Shown one piece after another: positions 17,345 to 25,925 of a stretch of 64,000 nucleotides of DNA. Every line of letters starts with the position of its first letter. Positions within the stretch are counted from its first letter, which is position 1. Below the pieces are notes generated by a model, which was not told where the DNA came from, made no database searches, and saw nothing but the letters and a program-made list of their open reading frames with translations. The translations under genes and the position numbers were made by a program. The DNA lies in NCBI GenBank assembly GCA_963788125.1, contig CAWBFN010000001.1, forward strand, positions 1,302,001 through 1,366,000, given 5' to 3'. Source of the DNA: Bog-473 sp963788125. Lineage in GTDB: Bacteria > Actinomycetota > Acidimicrobiia > Acidimicrobiales > RAAP-2.

Positions 17345-18916
17345 GTGAGGGCCGGTGGGTTCTTCGCCTCGGCCCAGTCGTTCCCGGATCGTGAAGTCTT
17401 GATCGAACCGTCGGGCGCCCGTGTCGCAGCGGGAGAGCTCTTGGCCATGATGAACCGGACGGCCCACGGGCTGCGGACCCTCGGAGTACGCCCCGGAGAG
17501 ACCATCGCCGTGGTGATGTCCAACCGCCGGGAAGTCATCGAGTGCTATGGCGCGGCGATCCAGTCAGGCCTTTACTTCGTGGCGGTGAACTGGCACCTCA
17601 CTCCGGGCGAGCTGAGCTACATCCTCGCCGACTCGAACGCCAAGGCGGTCTTCACCGAACGCCGCTTCGCCGAGGTCGTCGGCCGTGCCGCAGGTGAGGC
17701 GAACATCGACCGTTCCGCGGTCTTGGTGGCCGACGGCTCCGATGGATTCCGGTCACTCTCGGAGTTCGTCCAAGGGCAGTCGAGGGAAGCTCCATCCGAC
17801 CGATCGGCGGGCCAAATCATGTTCTATACGTCCGGGACGACCGGGCGACCCAAAGGTGTACGTAAGTCATTCCGCGCCGTCGCCTCAGGTGAACTGACCC
17901 TCACCAGCGGCATCGGTCCGATCGGCAGGGTCGCGCAGAGTGACGACTCTCGGGACACGCTGAACACCGATCTGGTCTGCCTGGCCTCGGGGCCCTTTTA
18001 CCACGGCATGCCGATCGCCAGTGCCGTCAGCTCCCTGGACAGCGGCGGCTCGCTTGTGGTGATGGACAAGTGGACGCCTGAGGGCTTCCTTGACCTCGTT
18101 CAGCAGCACAGGGTGACGTACGCCAACGTCGTACCCACGATGTTCCATCGACTCCTAGCTCTGCCCGAAGAGGTACGCCGGAAGGCCGACGTGTCGTCAC
18201 TGCGTCTCGTCAGCCACGCCGGTGCTCCCTGCCCGGTCGACGTGAAGCGGCGCATGATCGAGTGGTGGGGGCCGATCATCACCGAGAGCTATTCGTCGAC
18301 GGAAGGAGCTGGGACGACGGCGACGTCCGAGGAGTGGCTCCGCAAGCCGGGAACGGTCGGCCGGCCCAACCCCGGTGTCGAAATAATGATCCTCGACGAC
18401 GACGGCAACGAGCTCCCCTCTGGCGAGCAGGGACTCGTCTACATGACCCCTGCGCTCTGGGAGTTCGAGTACCACCACGACTCGGCCAAGACGCTGTCCG
18501 CCCGCCACGACAACATGTTCACGGTGGGCGACATCGGCTATCTCGACGAGGACGGCTACCTGTTCCTCTGCGACCGCAAGGCCGACACGATCATCTCCGG
18601 GGGTGTCAACATCTACCCGGCGGAGGTGGAGGCGATCCTGCTGCAACATCCAGCGGTAAGGGACGTCGCGGTGATTGGAGTTCCCAACGACGAATGGGGT
18701 GAGGAGGTTCGCGCCGTCGTCGAGCCGTACGATCTGGCCGGTACCACGTCCGACCTCGAGGCCGAGCTGATCGAGCTCTGTCGGTCGCACGTCGCCCGTT
18801 TCAAGTGCCCGAGAGGGGTGGATTTCGTCGAGTCCCTGGAGCGTGACCCCAATGGAAAACTTCGCAAGGGTGTCATCCGGGCCAGATACTGGCCTGACGC
18901 GGGCAAGCGAATCTGA
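17345..18916 (+). CDS. AMP-dependent acyl-CoA synthetase
   Basis: The 523-residue adenylate-forming ligase has the phosphate-binding motif YTSGTTGRPKG near residue 160, SYSSTEG as the aromatic/A5 motif, GDIGYLDEDGYLFLCDRKAD, and the C-terminal catalytic Lys in NGKLRKG. It activates a carboxylate to its CoA thioester. The GTG at 17345 has a poor ribosome-binding site, so the start is moderately certain. It is divergent from the APH-type kinase gene and completes a ligase/kinase/dehydrogenase/SDR set. The A5 region shows no feature that fixes the chain length of the substrate. Confidence 0.9.
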   Translation: MRAGGFFASAQSFPDREVLIEPSGARVAAGELLAMMNRTAHGLRTLGVRPGETIAVVMSNRREVIECYGAAIQSGLYFVAVNWHLTPGELSYILADSNAKAVFTERRFAEVVGRAAGEANIDRSAVLVADGSDGFRSLSEFVQGQSREAPSDRSAGQIMFYTSGTTGRPKGVRKSFRAVASGELTLTSGIGPIGRVAQSDDSRDTLNTDLVCLASGPFYHGMPIASAVSSLDSGGSLVVMDKWTPEGFLDLVQQHRVTYANVVPTMFHRLLALPEEVRRKADVSSLRLVSHAGAPCPVDVKRRMIEWWGPIITESYSSTEGAGTTATSEEWLRKPGTVGRPNPGVEIMILDDDGNELPSGEQGLVYMTPALWEFEYHHDSAKTLSARHDNMFTVGDIGYLDEDGYLFLCDRKADTIISGGVNIYPAEVEAILLQHPAVRDVAVIGVPNDEWGEEVRAVVEPYDLAGTTSDLEAELIELCRSHVARFKCPRGVDFVESLERDPNGKLRKGVIRARYWPDAGKRI

Positions 18917-19023
18917 CCCTCAGGGGCCCAGCTGCATGTCGGCGCTCGCCGGCGATCCTCTTTCCCCGCAGGAGGAGCACCCGTGCACGGCGTCGACGGC
19001 GGCGCAGTGGCCGGGGGCTCGGG

Positions 19024-20013
19024 TCACGACACGAGGAGCTGATCCGAAAGCCGCGTGAGATCCGGAAGGCTCATCGCCGCCGGGCCGGTGAGGTAGCGCT
19101 CAATCGTCCCGTACTGGCTGTCGAGATACTCGAGGGCGGTGGCCATGGCCCAACGTGGTGCGGTCAGCACCCCGGCGGCAGCCTCCGGGGCCAGACCCAG
19201 CTTGATCAGGCGCTCGAAGGTCTGGTCCTGCTGTGCCCGTAACCGATAGCGCGCTGTGAGCTCGTAGTCGTCGAGTACGGCCTCGCGCTCGACGCCGAGC
19301 GCCTCGAGCAGCAGTGCGGCAACCAGCCCGGTGCGGTCTTTGCCGGCGTGGCAGTGGAACACCGCGGGAAGGCCGTCAGGCTCGGCCAGAGCGGAGAAAA
19401 GCTCCCCGATCCGGGCGGCGGCGTGCTCAATATGCCCGACGTAAATTCCACTCAGGACTCGTTCGCCGTCCTCGCCCGTCGTCCCGTCGAACGCGACCGG
19501 CGTGGTGTCGTCAGTCGGTCGCGTGAGGATCGGAAGGTGCCGAGAGGGCATCGGGTCAGGCCGCTCCGCGCGCTCGACTTCGCCCCTCAGGTCATAGACC
19601 GCCCCCAGGCCCAGCCGGTCGTAGAGGGCGAGGTCGGCTTCGTTCATCCCGTGCAGGCTGTCGGAACGGAACACCTGGCCCCACCGGACCCGTTGGCCCG
19701 ACCGCGTACGGTATCCCCCCAGGTCCCGGAAGTTGGTCACGGTCTCGAAGGGGATCCGGCGCTCGGCCGCGACCACCGCCGGGCCACCCGCGTGGGGTCC
19801 CACTGATGCGAACTGACGCCCGCCGGGCCGTCGCGCCACCCGCAGCGACGTCTCGCCGGCCGGAACGGTGGCCTCATGTTGATGGTCCACACGGTCGGCC
19901 GAGGCTCCGATCGCCACGTCCACCGCGACCGGTTGGCCCTCGAGCTCCCACCGGACGATCAGGTTGTCGTCGCCGGTTTGATCGATTTCGACGTGTACGA
20001 CTGCGGTATCCAT
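19024..20013 (-). CDS. Tyrosine/dual-specificity protein phosphatase with N-terminal beta domain
   Basis: The 329-residue protein carries the phosphatase P-loop FHCHAGKDRTG (Cys and Arg of CX5R) at about 222-232 and the upstream FRDLGGYRT and VFRSDSLH segments of the Y_phosphatase3 group. The first 90 residues form a separate strand-rich domain (VHVEIDQTGDDNLIVRWEL) that looks fibronectin- or Ig-like. No signal peptide is visible. Relatives dephosphorylate phosphotyrosine or phosphoinositides. It stands alone, with no matching kinase close by, and is divergent from the FAD oxidoreductase. Confidence 0.88.
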   Translation of the reverse strand: MDTAVVHVEIDQTGDDNLIVRWELEGQPVAVDVAIGASADRVDHQHEATVPAGETSLRVARRPGGRQFASVGPHAGGPAVVAAERRIPFETVTNFRDLGGYRTRSGQRVRWGQVFRSDSLHGMNEADLALYDRLGLGAVYDLRGEVERAERPDPMPSRHLPILTRPTDDTTPVAFDGTTGEDGERVLSGIYVGHIEHAAARIGELFSALAEPDGLPAVFHCHAGKDRTGLVAALLLEALGVEREAVLDDYELTARYRLRAQQDQTFERLIKLGLAPEAAAGVLTAPRWAMATALEYLDSQYGTIERYLTGPAAMSLPDLTRLSDQLLVS

Positions 20014-20153
20014 ACGACGAAGCTAGATCTACCGGGTTGCGGGGAGCTAGCCGGAAGGTGAACAGAACGAGAACTCTGTGACACAAAGGGACATCGGCCA
20101 CCACGTTGTAGTGTCGTACGCCAGGGTCACGTCGGCTACATGGGGGTCTGCGC

Positions 20154-21305
20154 ATGCGAGTCTTGGTGTTGGGCGCCGGGTTTGGCGGGTTGGAGCTGAC
20201 GACAAGACTCTCCGAGGAGTTCGGCGGCGACGTCGAGGTCGTGCTGATCGACAAGGCCGATGGGTTCGTGTTCGGCTTCTCCAAGCTCGACGTGATGTTC
20301 GGGCGTGCCGTGCACGAGGTACGCCACCCTTACGCTGACATCCTGAAGCCCGGTGTGCGCTTTGTGCGAGCGACCGTCAGTTCCATCGATCCGACAACAC
20401 GAAGCGTCGAGACGGACGTCGGGCACTTCGAAGCGGATGTGATGGTCGTCGCCTTGGGCGCCGACCTCGATCCCGGAGCCACACCGGGACTCGTCGAGGC
20501 GGGAAACGAGTTCTACACGGTGGAAGGAGCGTTCGCCCTACGCGACGTACTGGCGACCTTCGGCGGCGGACGGGTCATCGTCGGGGTCACGTCCACGCCG
20601 TTCAAGTGCCCGCCCGCCCCAAGCGAGACGGTCTTGTTGCTGCACGACTACCTTTCGGCTCGTGGTGTGCGGGATCGGTCGGAGATATCGCTTGTGATGC
20701 CACTGCCGGTGCCGATCCCACCGTCGCCAGCGGCGTCGGAGGCACTGCTCGAGGCGTTCGCCCAACGCGACATCCGCTGGTATCCCAATCGACTCATACG
20801 GGAGCTCGATCCGGTGGATAAGGTGGCCCGGTGCGCTGACGGCACCGAAATGCCCTACGACCTGTTTCTCGGCGTCCCGACACACCGCGTGCCTGCCGCA
20901 GTCCTCGAGTCGGGCATGACCGTCGAGGGATGGGTCCCCGTCAATCCCCTCACGCTCGAGACTTCGTACCCAGGGGTATTCGCCGTCGGAGACGTCACCA
21001 GCGTCGGCACGCCGAAGGCGGGCGTCTTCTCCGAGCGACAAGCCGCGGTGGCGGCGGATCGCATCGTCTCGGTACTCCGAGGGGGCGCCGGCACCTCGGA
21101 GTACGACGGCGCCGGCACTTGTTACCTCGAATTCGGCGATGACCAGGTCGCCCGGGTCGACGTCACGTTCGCGGCGGGGCACGCGCCCACCGGAACGTAC
21201 AAGGGGCCGTCACAGGAGCTGGCGGCGGAGAAAGCCGAATTCGGCGCCAGCCGGATACGGCGGTGGTTCGATCGCGCCTGGACTACCCTGCCCGAGCCGC
21301 GTTGA
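20154..21305 (+). CDS. FAD-dependent NAD(P)/disulfide oxidoreductase, SQR/NDH-2-like
   Basis: The 383-residue protein opens with the FAD Rossmann motif LGAGFGGLE, has VVALGAD in mid-protein, FKCPPAPSE as in sulfide:quinone reductase-like proteins, and a second FAD contact VFAVGDVTSVGTPKAG. These suggest a single-chain pyridine nucleotide or quinone oxidoreductase. The two redox cysteines of true sulfide:quinone reductases are not obvious apart from the Cys of FKCPP, so the substrate is open. The ATG at 20154 gives an immediate Rossmann strand, which supports the start. Confidence 0.85.
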   Translation: MRVLVLGAGFGGLELTTRLSEEFGGDVEVVLIDKADGFVFGFSKLDVMFGRAVHEVRHPYADILKPGVRFVRATVSSIDPTTRSVETDVGHFEADVMVVALGADLDPGATPGLVEAGNEFYTVEGAFALRDVLATFGGGRVIVGVTSTPFKCPPAPSETVLLLHDYLSARGVRDRSEISLVMPLPVPIPPSPAASEALLEAFAQRDIRWYPNRLIRELDPVDKVARCADGTEMPYDLFLGVPTHRVPAAVLESGMTVEGWVPVNPLTLETSYPGVFAVGDVTSVGTPKAGVFSERQAAVAADRIVSVLRGGAGTSEYDGAGTCYLEFGDDQVARVDVTFAAGHAPTGTYKGPSQELAAEKAEFGASRIRRWFDRAWTTLPEPR

Positions 21306-21348
21306 GGGCACATCGGAGGTAGGTGCGAACGTTGTAGGATCAGGTCCC

Positions 21349-21825
21349 GTGGGGGACGGTATCGAACGTGCGGTGCGGCGGTTGGTGGACAAGGACGAGA
21401 TCGTCGACCTTGTCCACCGCTACTCCTACTACGTCGACCAGAAGTTCTACGACGAGATCGCCGAGCTGTTCACGGAGGACTGCGTGGTGGACTACGGGCC
21501 AGGGGTTGGTCCGCCCGTGCAGGGCCGCACGGCGTTCCGCGCCATGTTCGGGGCCGGTCGCGGCTTCGTCGTCACCAGCCATCACAACGCCAATGTGCTG
21601 GTCAGCTTCGAGGGTGACGATCGGGCCTCCGTGCGCACCTCGTGCTATGCCTGGCACGAGACGTCACAAGGGGCGACCCCGCGCATCTGGGGCGCCTACT
21701 ACGACGTCGTCGTGCGCAACCCCGAGGGGTGGCGTTTCGCAAGGCGTCAGCTGCGCGTGGCGGGCTCCGAGAATTGGGACGCCGAGTGGCACCCACTCGC
21801 TGACGCCCCCAAGATCGACTTCTGA
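21349..21825 (+). CDS. SnoaL/NTF2-like protein
   Basis: The 158-residue protein has the cone-shaped SnoaL fold pattern: LVDKDEIVDLVHRYSYYVDQKFYDEIAELFTEDCVVDYG, then YAWHETS and a C-terminal strand WRFARRQLRVAGSENW. This fold is used by steroid isomerases, small dehydratases and polyketide cyclases. The acidic residues of the pocket are kept but no reaction can be assigned. The GTG at 21349 follows the oxidoreductase stop by 43 nt. Upstream in-frame codons overlap that gene and are less likely. The stop codon lies inside the first copy of a 20-nt tandem repeat. Confidence 0.8.
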   Translation: MGDGIERAVRRLVDKDEIVDLVHRYSYYVDQKFYDEIAELFTEDCVVDYGPGVGPPVQGRTAFRAMFGAGRGFVVTSHHNANVLVSFEGDDRASVRTSCYAWHETSQGATPRIWGAYYDVVVRNPEGWRFARRQLRVAGSENWDAEWHPLADAPKIDF

Positions 21826-21860
21826 TCAACGGCGTCTGCGTCTGATCAACCGCGTCTGCG
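21821..21860. repeat. 20-nt tandem direct repeat
   Basis: TCTGATCAAC-G-GCGTCTGCG at 21821-21840 is followed immediately by TCTGATCAAC-C-GCGTCTGCG at 21841-21860, so 19 of 20 positions match. The first copy includes the SnoaL stop codon. It looks like a slipped duplication at the 3' end of the gene. Confidence 0.85.
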
Positions 21861-22018
21861 TCGCCCCGTTGTCACCCCAGTTGCAGGCGAGGGCTCCGGC
21901 CCTTCGCGCCGCTCCGCCGCCCCCGCGGGTCGAACCCTCGGTTCACCGCCGTCCACGGCTCGAGGCCCTGCCACGTCATCGTGGGTATCCTGGGTGTAGC
22001 TGTTCTAGGGAGGGAACG

Positions 22019-23293
22019 ATGGAACTCGAGGACATGATCCTGATAAGCGTCGATGACCACGTGGTCGAGCCGCCGGACATGTGGGAAGGTCGGGTCCCGA
22101 AGAAGTTCGCCGACCAGGTACCGAAGATCGTCGTGCAGGACAACGGCACCGAGGCCTGGGAGTACCTCGGCAGGCGGTCGACGAACGCCGGTCTTAACGC
22201 CGTCGCCGGGCGACCACCCGAAGACTACGGGCTCGATGCCCAGGCGTTCGCCGACATGCGCCCGGGCTGTTACGAAGTCCACCAGCGCGTGAGGGACATG
22301 AGCGCCAACGGTGTGCTGGCCTCGCTCAACTTCCCATCGTGGGCCGGGTTCGCGGCAGGCCAGTTCCTGCGCACGCCGGACAAGGACCTGGCGATTGCCC
22401 TCCTTCGGGCCTACAACGACTGGCACGTCGAAGGCTGGTGCGGCGAGTATCCCGACCGGTTCATCCCACTGGGGCTGGTGCCGGTGTGGGACCCGCAGTT
22501 GATGGCCGGCGAGGTCCACCGATTGGCGGGGAAGGGTTGCCGCGCCGTGACATTCGCGGAGAATCCGGCGCCGCTCGGGCTGCCCAGTCTGCACTCCGAT
22601 CATTGGGACCCGTTCTGGGCCGCCTGCGAGGAGGAGCAGACGGTTGTGTGCATGCACATCGGGTCGTCCTCGCAGATCGCGATGACCTCCGACGAGGCGC
22701 CCTTCGGCGTAAGTCACAGCTACGGGGCGACGCGGACGATGGGCGCCGCGCTCGACTTGGTGTTCTCGTCGGTCTTCAGTAAGTTTCCGACCTTCACCGT
22801 CGCTCTCAGCGAGGGTGGGATCGGGTGGATCCCGTACCTGATGGACAAGATGGACAACCACTACGCCCACCACAGGGCATGGACGGGCGAAGACTTCGGC
22901 GACAAGCTCCCGAGTCAGGTGTTCCGTGAGCGGATCGTCACCTGCTTCATTGAGGACCCGACGGGCATCAAACTGCGCCATGACATCGGCATCGACACGA
23001 TCACCTGGGAGTGCGACTACCCACACTCCGACTCGACCTGGCCGACCTCGCCCGAAACGTTGTGGAAGGACATCGGGCACATCCCCGACGAGGATATCGA
23101 CAAGATCACCCACCTGAACGCAATGAGGGTGTTCCACTTCGACCCCTCCCCGCAGCGATCGCGTGAGCAGTGCACGGTCCAGGCGCTGAGAGCCGAGGCC
23201 ACCGACGTCTACACCGGTTACCACCACGCGCCAAAACGAGGATCGATGCCGGCAATGGCGGCGGCCCTGCGCGATCACGTCGCCAAAGTCTGA
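22019..23293 (+). CDS. Amidohydrolase-family (PF04909-type) metal-dependent hydrolase
   Basis: The 424-residue TIM-barrel protein shows the family metal sites: ISVDDHVVEPPDMW near residue 10 (with Asp-x-His-like DDH in place of HxH), VCMHIGSSS for the second His, and ECDYPHSDSTWP for the Asp. Members hydrolyse C-C, ester or amide bonds or decarboxylate. AGGGAGGGA 4 nt before the ATG fixes the start. It is longer than its two paralogues here because of an extra 45 residues after the barrel. A hairpin at 23296-23335 follows the stop. Confidence 0.9.
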   Translation: MELEDMILISVDDHVVEPPDMWEGRVPKKFADQVPKIVVQDNGTEAWEYLGRRSTNAGLNAVAGRPPEDYGLDAQAFADMRPGCYEVHQRVRDMSANGVLASLNFPSWAGFAAGQFLRTPDKDLAIALLRAYNDWHVEGWCGEYPDRFIPLGLVPVWDPQLMAGEVHRLAGKGCRAVTFAENPAPLGLPSLHSDHWDPFWAACEEEQTVVCMHIGSSSQIAMTSDEAPFGVSHSYGATRTMGAALDLVFSSVFSKFPTFTVALSEGGIGWIPYLMDKMDNHYAHHRAWTGEDFGDKLPSQVFRERIVTCFIEDPTGIKLRHDIGIDTITWECDYPHSDSTWPTSPETLWKDIGHIPDEDIDKITHLNAMRVFHFDPSPQRSREQCTVQALRAEATDVYTGYHHAPKRGSMPAMAAALRDHVAKV

Positions 23294-23295
23294 GT

Positions 23296-23335
23296 CCCAC
23301 AGGACGGGGCTCAGGGGTGGCCTGGCACCTGTGGG
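23296..23335 (+). terminator. Candidate hairpin after the amidohydrolase gene
   Basis: CCCACAGG at 23296-23303 is repeated inverted as CCTGTGGG at 23328-23335 around a 24-nt loop, which itself holds a CAGG/CCTG inner pair. It starts 3 nt after the stop codon. There is no T-tract, so if it terminates transcription it does so as a GC-rich structure only. Confidence 0.35.
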
Positions 23336-23391
23336 GCTCGCCGAACTCGATCGGACGAGCGGAACCGACGCGGTGGCGCTATGAATAGACC

Positions 23392-23709
23392 ATGACCACA
23401 GTAATAGTGCAAGGAGTGTTCTCGTTTGACCCGGACGATCGGGCGTCGTTCCTGGAGGCGAGCGTCGAGGGAATGCGATCCTCACGACAGGAAGAGGGCT
23501 GCCTCGAGTACGTCATCGCTGCTGATCCCCTCGATCCCGGACGTGTGGTGCTCTCCGAGAGGTGGGAGTCCACCGAGGACCTGCAACGGCACCTCCAGGG
23601 TCAGGCGGCCCAGCGGGACGATCAGGCTCCGCAAGCGGGCGCTCGGCCAACGCCTCTCGGCCTCGAAATAACGGTGTACGAAGTGGCATCGTCTCGTCCG
23701 CTGAGGTGA
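23392..23709 (+). CDS. Antibiotic biosynthesis monooxygenase (ABM)-fold protein
   Basis: The 105-residue protein has the ABM dimeric ferredoxin-like fold: VIVQGVFSFDPDDRASFLEASVEGMRSSRQEEGCLEYVIAADPLDPGRVVLSERWESTEDLQRHL. Such proteins are small cofactor-free oxygenases, heme-binding proteins or chaperone-like factors. The C-terminal segment after residue 70 is less conserved. It lies 55 nt upstream of a P450 on the same strand and may be cotranscribed with it. Function beyond the fold is unknown. Confidence 0.8.
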   Translation: MTTVIVQGVFSFDPDDRASFLEASVEGMRSSRQEEGCLEYVIAADPLDPGRVVLSERWESTEDLQRHLQGQAAQRDDQAPQAGARPTPLGLEITVYEVASSRPLR

Positions 23710-23763
23710 GACTCAGCTCCGCGGGGCGGAGGTGAGTATCCGAGAAGACGAGGAGAGGCTGTG

Positions 23764-24972
23764 ATGACCACGACGGCCGTAGAGTTCGATCCGTTCTCCG
23801 AGGTGTTCTTCGACGATCCGTACGACGTCTACCGACGGCTCCGCGACGAGGCGCCCGTCTACTTCAACGAAGGGTATGGCTTCTATGCCCTGTCGCGCTT
23901 CGCCGACGTCATGGCCGGCCACAAGAACTGGGGGGGCCTGTCGAGCGCCCACGGCCTGGACCTGTGGATGATGTCAAAGGATCCTGAGATCATCCGGTCC
24001 TACCGCAGCATCATCACGATGGACCCGCCCGAGCACGAGCGGTTCCGTGCCCTGGTCAGTCGCGTCTTTACGCCACGCGCCATCAAGGCGGTCGAGCCAA
24101 TGGTTCGTGAAGTGATCCGTCTGTACATCAGCGAGATCGAGGATCGTGACGAGTTCGACGCCGTCGAGGAGTTCGGCGCCCCATTCCCCGTGGAGGTCAT
24201 CTCACGCATGCTCGGCGTACCGGCCGAGGACCGACAGCAGATCCGCCACTGGCTTGACCTCGGCCTGCATCGGGAACCCGGACGGATGGATCCCACGCCG
24301 GAAGGTGAGCAGGCGATGATGGATTCGGGCATGTACTTCTACAACCTGGTCATGGAGAAGCGGAGTCGGCGCGATGATGACATGCTCTCCCGCCTCACCC
24401 AGGTCACTGTCGACCGGGGTGACGGCACGCAGACCGGTCTCGATGACCAGGAGATCGCCGGGTTCGCCACCCTGCTCGGTGGTGCCGGCGCCGAGACGGT
24501 GACGAAACTGGTGGGCAACGCCTTCGTGCTCTTTGCCGAGCACCCCGACCAGTGGCGGAAGGTCTGCGACAACGCCGGGGGCATCCCGCGCGCCGTTGAG
24601 GAAGTGCTCCGCTTCTGGGCGCCGTCGCAGATCCAGGGCCGGTTCTCGGTGGAGGAGTTGGAGTTCGAAGGCGGCACGATCCCACCCGGATATCCCGTTC
24701 TGCTCCTCACCGGCGCAGCGACACGTGATCCGCGGGCCTACGACCACCCGGACGAGTTCGACATCGAGCGCGCTCCGAGCGTCGCCGCCATCGGCCTGGG
24801 CCACGGCGTGCACAGCTGTCTCGGCGCCGCGCTGGCCCGCATGGAAAGCCGCATCGCCCTCGAGGAGATGGCCCTGCGGTGGCCGCACTTCGACGTTGAC
24901 GAGTCCGGGCTCCGGCGGGTGCACATGGCGAACGTAGCCGGCTACTCGCATGTCCCGGTCCGGGTCACCTGA
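23764..24972 (+). CDS. Cytochrome P450 with variant heme loop and I-helix
   Basis: The 402-residue P450 has an ExxR in EEVLRFW and a heme loop LGHGVHSCLG at about 345-354 with the axial Cys at 352. The usual Phe at the start of the loop is Leu. In the I-helix the segment GAGAETVT (240-247) has Glu where most P450s have Asp before the Thr. Both variants are known in actinobacterial P450s. GAGGAGA precedes the ATG at 23764, and a GTG 3 nt earlier is also possible. No redox partner is adjacent. A degraded VOC gene follows at 24980. Confidence 0.93.
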   Translation: MTTTAVEFDPFSEVFFDDPYDVYRRLRDEAPVYFNEGYGFYALSRFADVMAGHKNWGGLSSAHGLDLWMMSKDPEIIRSYRSIITMDPPEHERFRALVSRVFTPRAIKAVEPMVREVIRLYISEIEDRDEFDAVEEFGAPFPVEVISRMLGVPAEDRQQIRHWLDLGLHREPGRMDPTPEGEQAMMDSGMYFYNLVMEKRSRRDDDMLSRLTQVTVDRGDGTQTGLDDQEIAGFATLLGGAGAETVTKLVGNAFVLFAEHPDQWRKVCDNAGGIPRAVEEVLRFWAPSQIQGRFSVEELEFEGGTIPPGYPVLLLTGAATRDPRAYDHPDEFDIERAPSVAAIGLGHGVHSCLGAALARMESRIALEEMALRWPHFDVDESGLRRVHMANVAGYSHVPVRVT

Positions 24973-24979
24973 CGACCAA

Positions 24980-25440
24980 ATGCCTTCGATACTGCCCGGT
25001 GTCGTCCGTCAGAACGGCTACGTCGTACGTGACCTCGATGCGGTCCCAGCCGCCCGGTGCTCTCGATTGCCTTCAGCAATACGGGGTCACTGCAGATCGA
25101 GTTGATCCAGCAGCTGAACGACGCGCCGAGCGCATACCGCGAGTTCCTTGCGGCCGGGTTCGAAGGGTTCCATCATCTCGCATGGTGGGCGGAGGACTTC
25201 GGCGGGGCGATGGCCCGGGCCCGAGCGGCTGGCTGGTCCGAGGTGCAAATGGGGGGAGGCAGTGTCAAGTTCGCCTATTTCGAGGCCGGGGGTGTGACGA
25301 GCACGAACCTCGAGCTGTCCGAGTTGAACGACGGCGCACGGGCCTTCAACGACTTCACGGCGGCGACGGCCGCCGACTGGGACGGCATCACCTGCCCCGT
25401 ACGACCCATCGATATCGGGGTCGGCAACCCTGGGCCCTGA
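24980..25440 (+). pseudogene. Degraded VOC (glyoxalase-like) gene with an internal deletion and frame change
   Basis: An ATG at 24980, 8 nt after the P450 stop, begins MPSILPGVVRQNGYVVRDLDAV, which looks like a VOC N-terminus. That frame soon stops. From about 25057 another frame continues as LSIAFSNTGSLQIELIQQLN and runs to 25440 with FHHLAWWAEDFGGAMARARAAGW and YFEAGGVTSTNLELSEL. From memory of this subfamily, about 35-40 residues, normally between these two parts, are missing. I infer a deletion near 25046-25056 that also shifted the frame. The 3' part alone (127 residues from a GTG) might still be translated but lacks the first metal-ligand strand. Confidence 0.68.
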
Positions 25441-25481
25441 GGAAGCGCATCAGATCACGGATGCATTGCGCAGACACCGAG

Positions 25482-25925
25482 CTAGATCTGCCCTCCCGTC
25501 GGAGGGAATTCTCCGACGGGTCGTACGGACACAACATCGTGACGGTACAGACGCCTATCGATCCGCCATTCGCCAGCACGGCGCGACCAGATATCGGAGT
25601 ATCGGCCGTACACAATGATGTCGTTCCCACCCGTACGTTCACACGCATGGATATAGCTCTCGCTGCTCGCTGTTTCCCCGTCCACAGTGATTAGGACGTT
25701 GGTCAGCTGGTGGGACACGCCGTCCATGTGCGTCATGCCTTCAAGACACCAATCCATGAAGGCGTGGCCCGTTCCGTCGAAGATGCCTTCGTAGTGCGCC
25801 AGGCCATCCGGGTGCCAGATTTTCGATCCCAATTCTGCGTCCATCCGATCTACCGCGTGGCAGTACCGGTACAGGACCTCGGTAATTTCCTGCTTGGCCA
25901 ACAGCGTCTCCACGGAGTCTGGCAA
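25482..25925 (-). CDS. SnoaL-like (NTF2-fold) protein
   Basis: The core reads ETLLAKQEITEVLYRYCHAVDRMDAELGSKIWHPDGLAHYEGIF, then SHQLTNVLITVDGETASSESYIHACER and WRIDRRLYRHDVV. This is the SnoaL pattern with a helix carrying YRYCHAVDR. I chose the TTG at 25925 because AGAGGAGGGG lies about 9 nt upstream. A GTG at 25952 would add 9 residues. Longer in-frame extensions have no SnoaL character. It faces the broken VOC gene and is likely a small isomerase, dehydratase or hydroxylase partner. The reaction is unknown. Confidence 0.78.
   Translation of the reverse strand: MPDSVETLLAKQEITEVLYRYCHAVDRMDAELGSKIWHPDGLAHYEGIFDGTGHAFMDWCLEGMTHMDGVSHQLTNVLITVDGETASSESYIHACERTGGNDIIVYGRYSDIWSRRAGEWRIDRRLYRHDVVSVRPVGEFPPTGGQI

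Noticed and set aside
21900..21990. tRNA-like fragment on the minus strand with GGGTTCGACCC
   Set aside because: A three-base stem closes on TTCGA, but no five-base T-stem, acceptor stem or D and anticodon arms can be drawn around it.
21872..23485. Long minus-strand open frame of 537 codons over the amidohydrolase gene
   Set aside because: It is rich in Arg, Pro and Gly with no recognisable domain. It is antisense to a gene with clear metal-site motifs, as expected of high-GC shadow frames.
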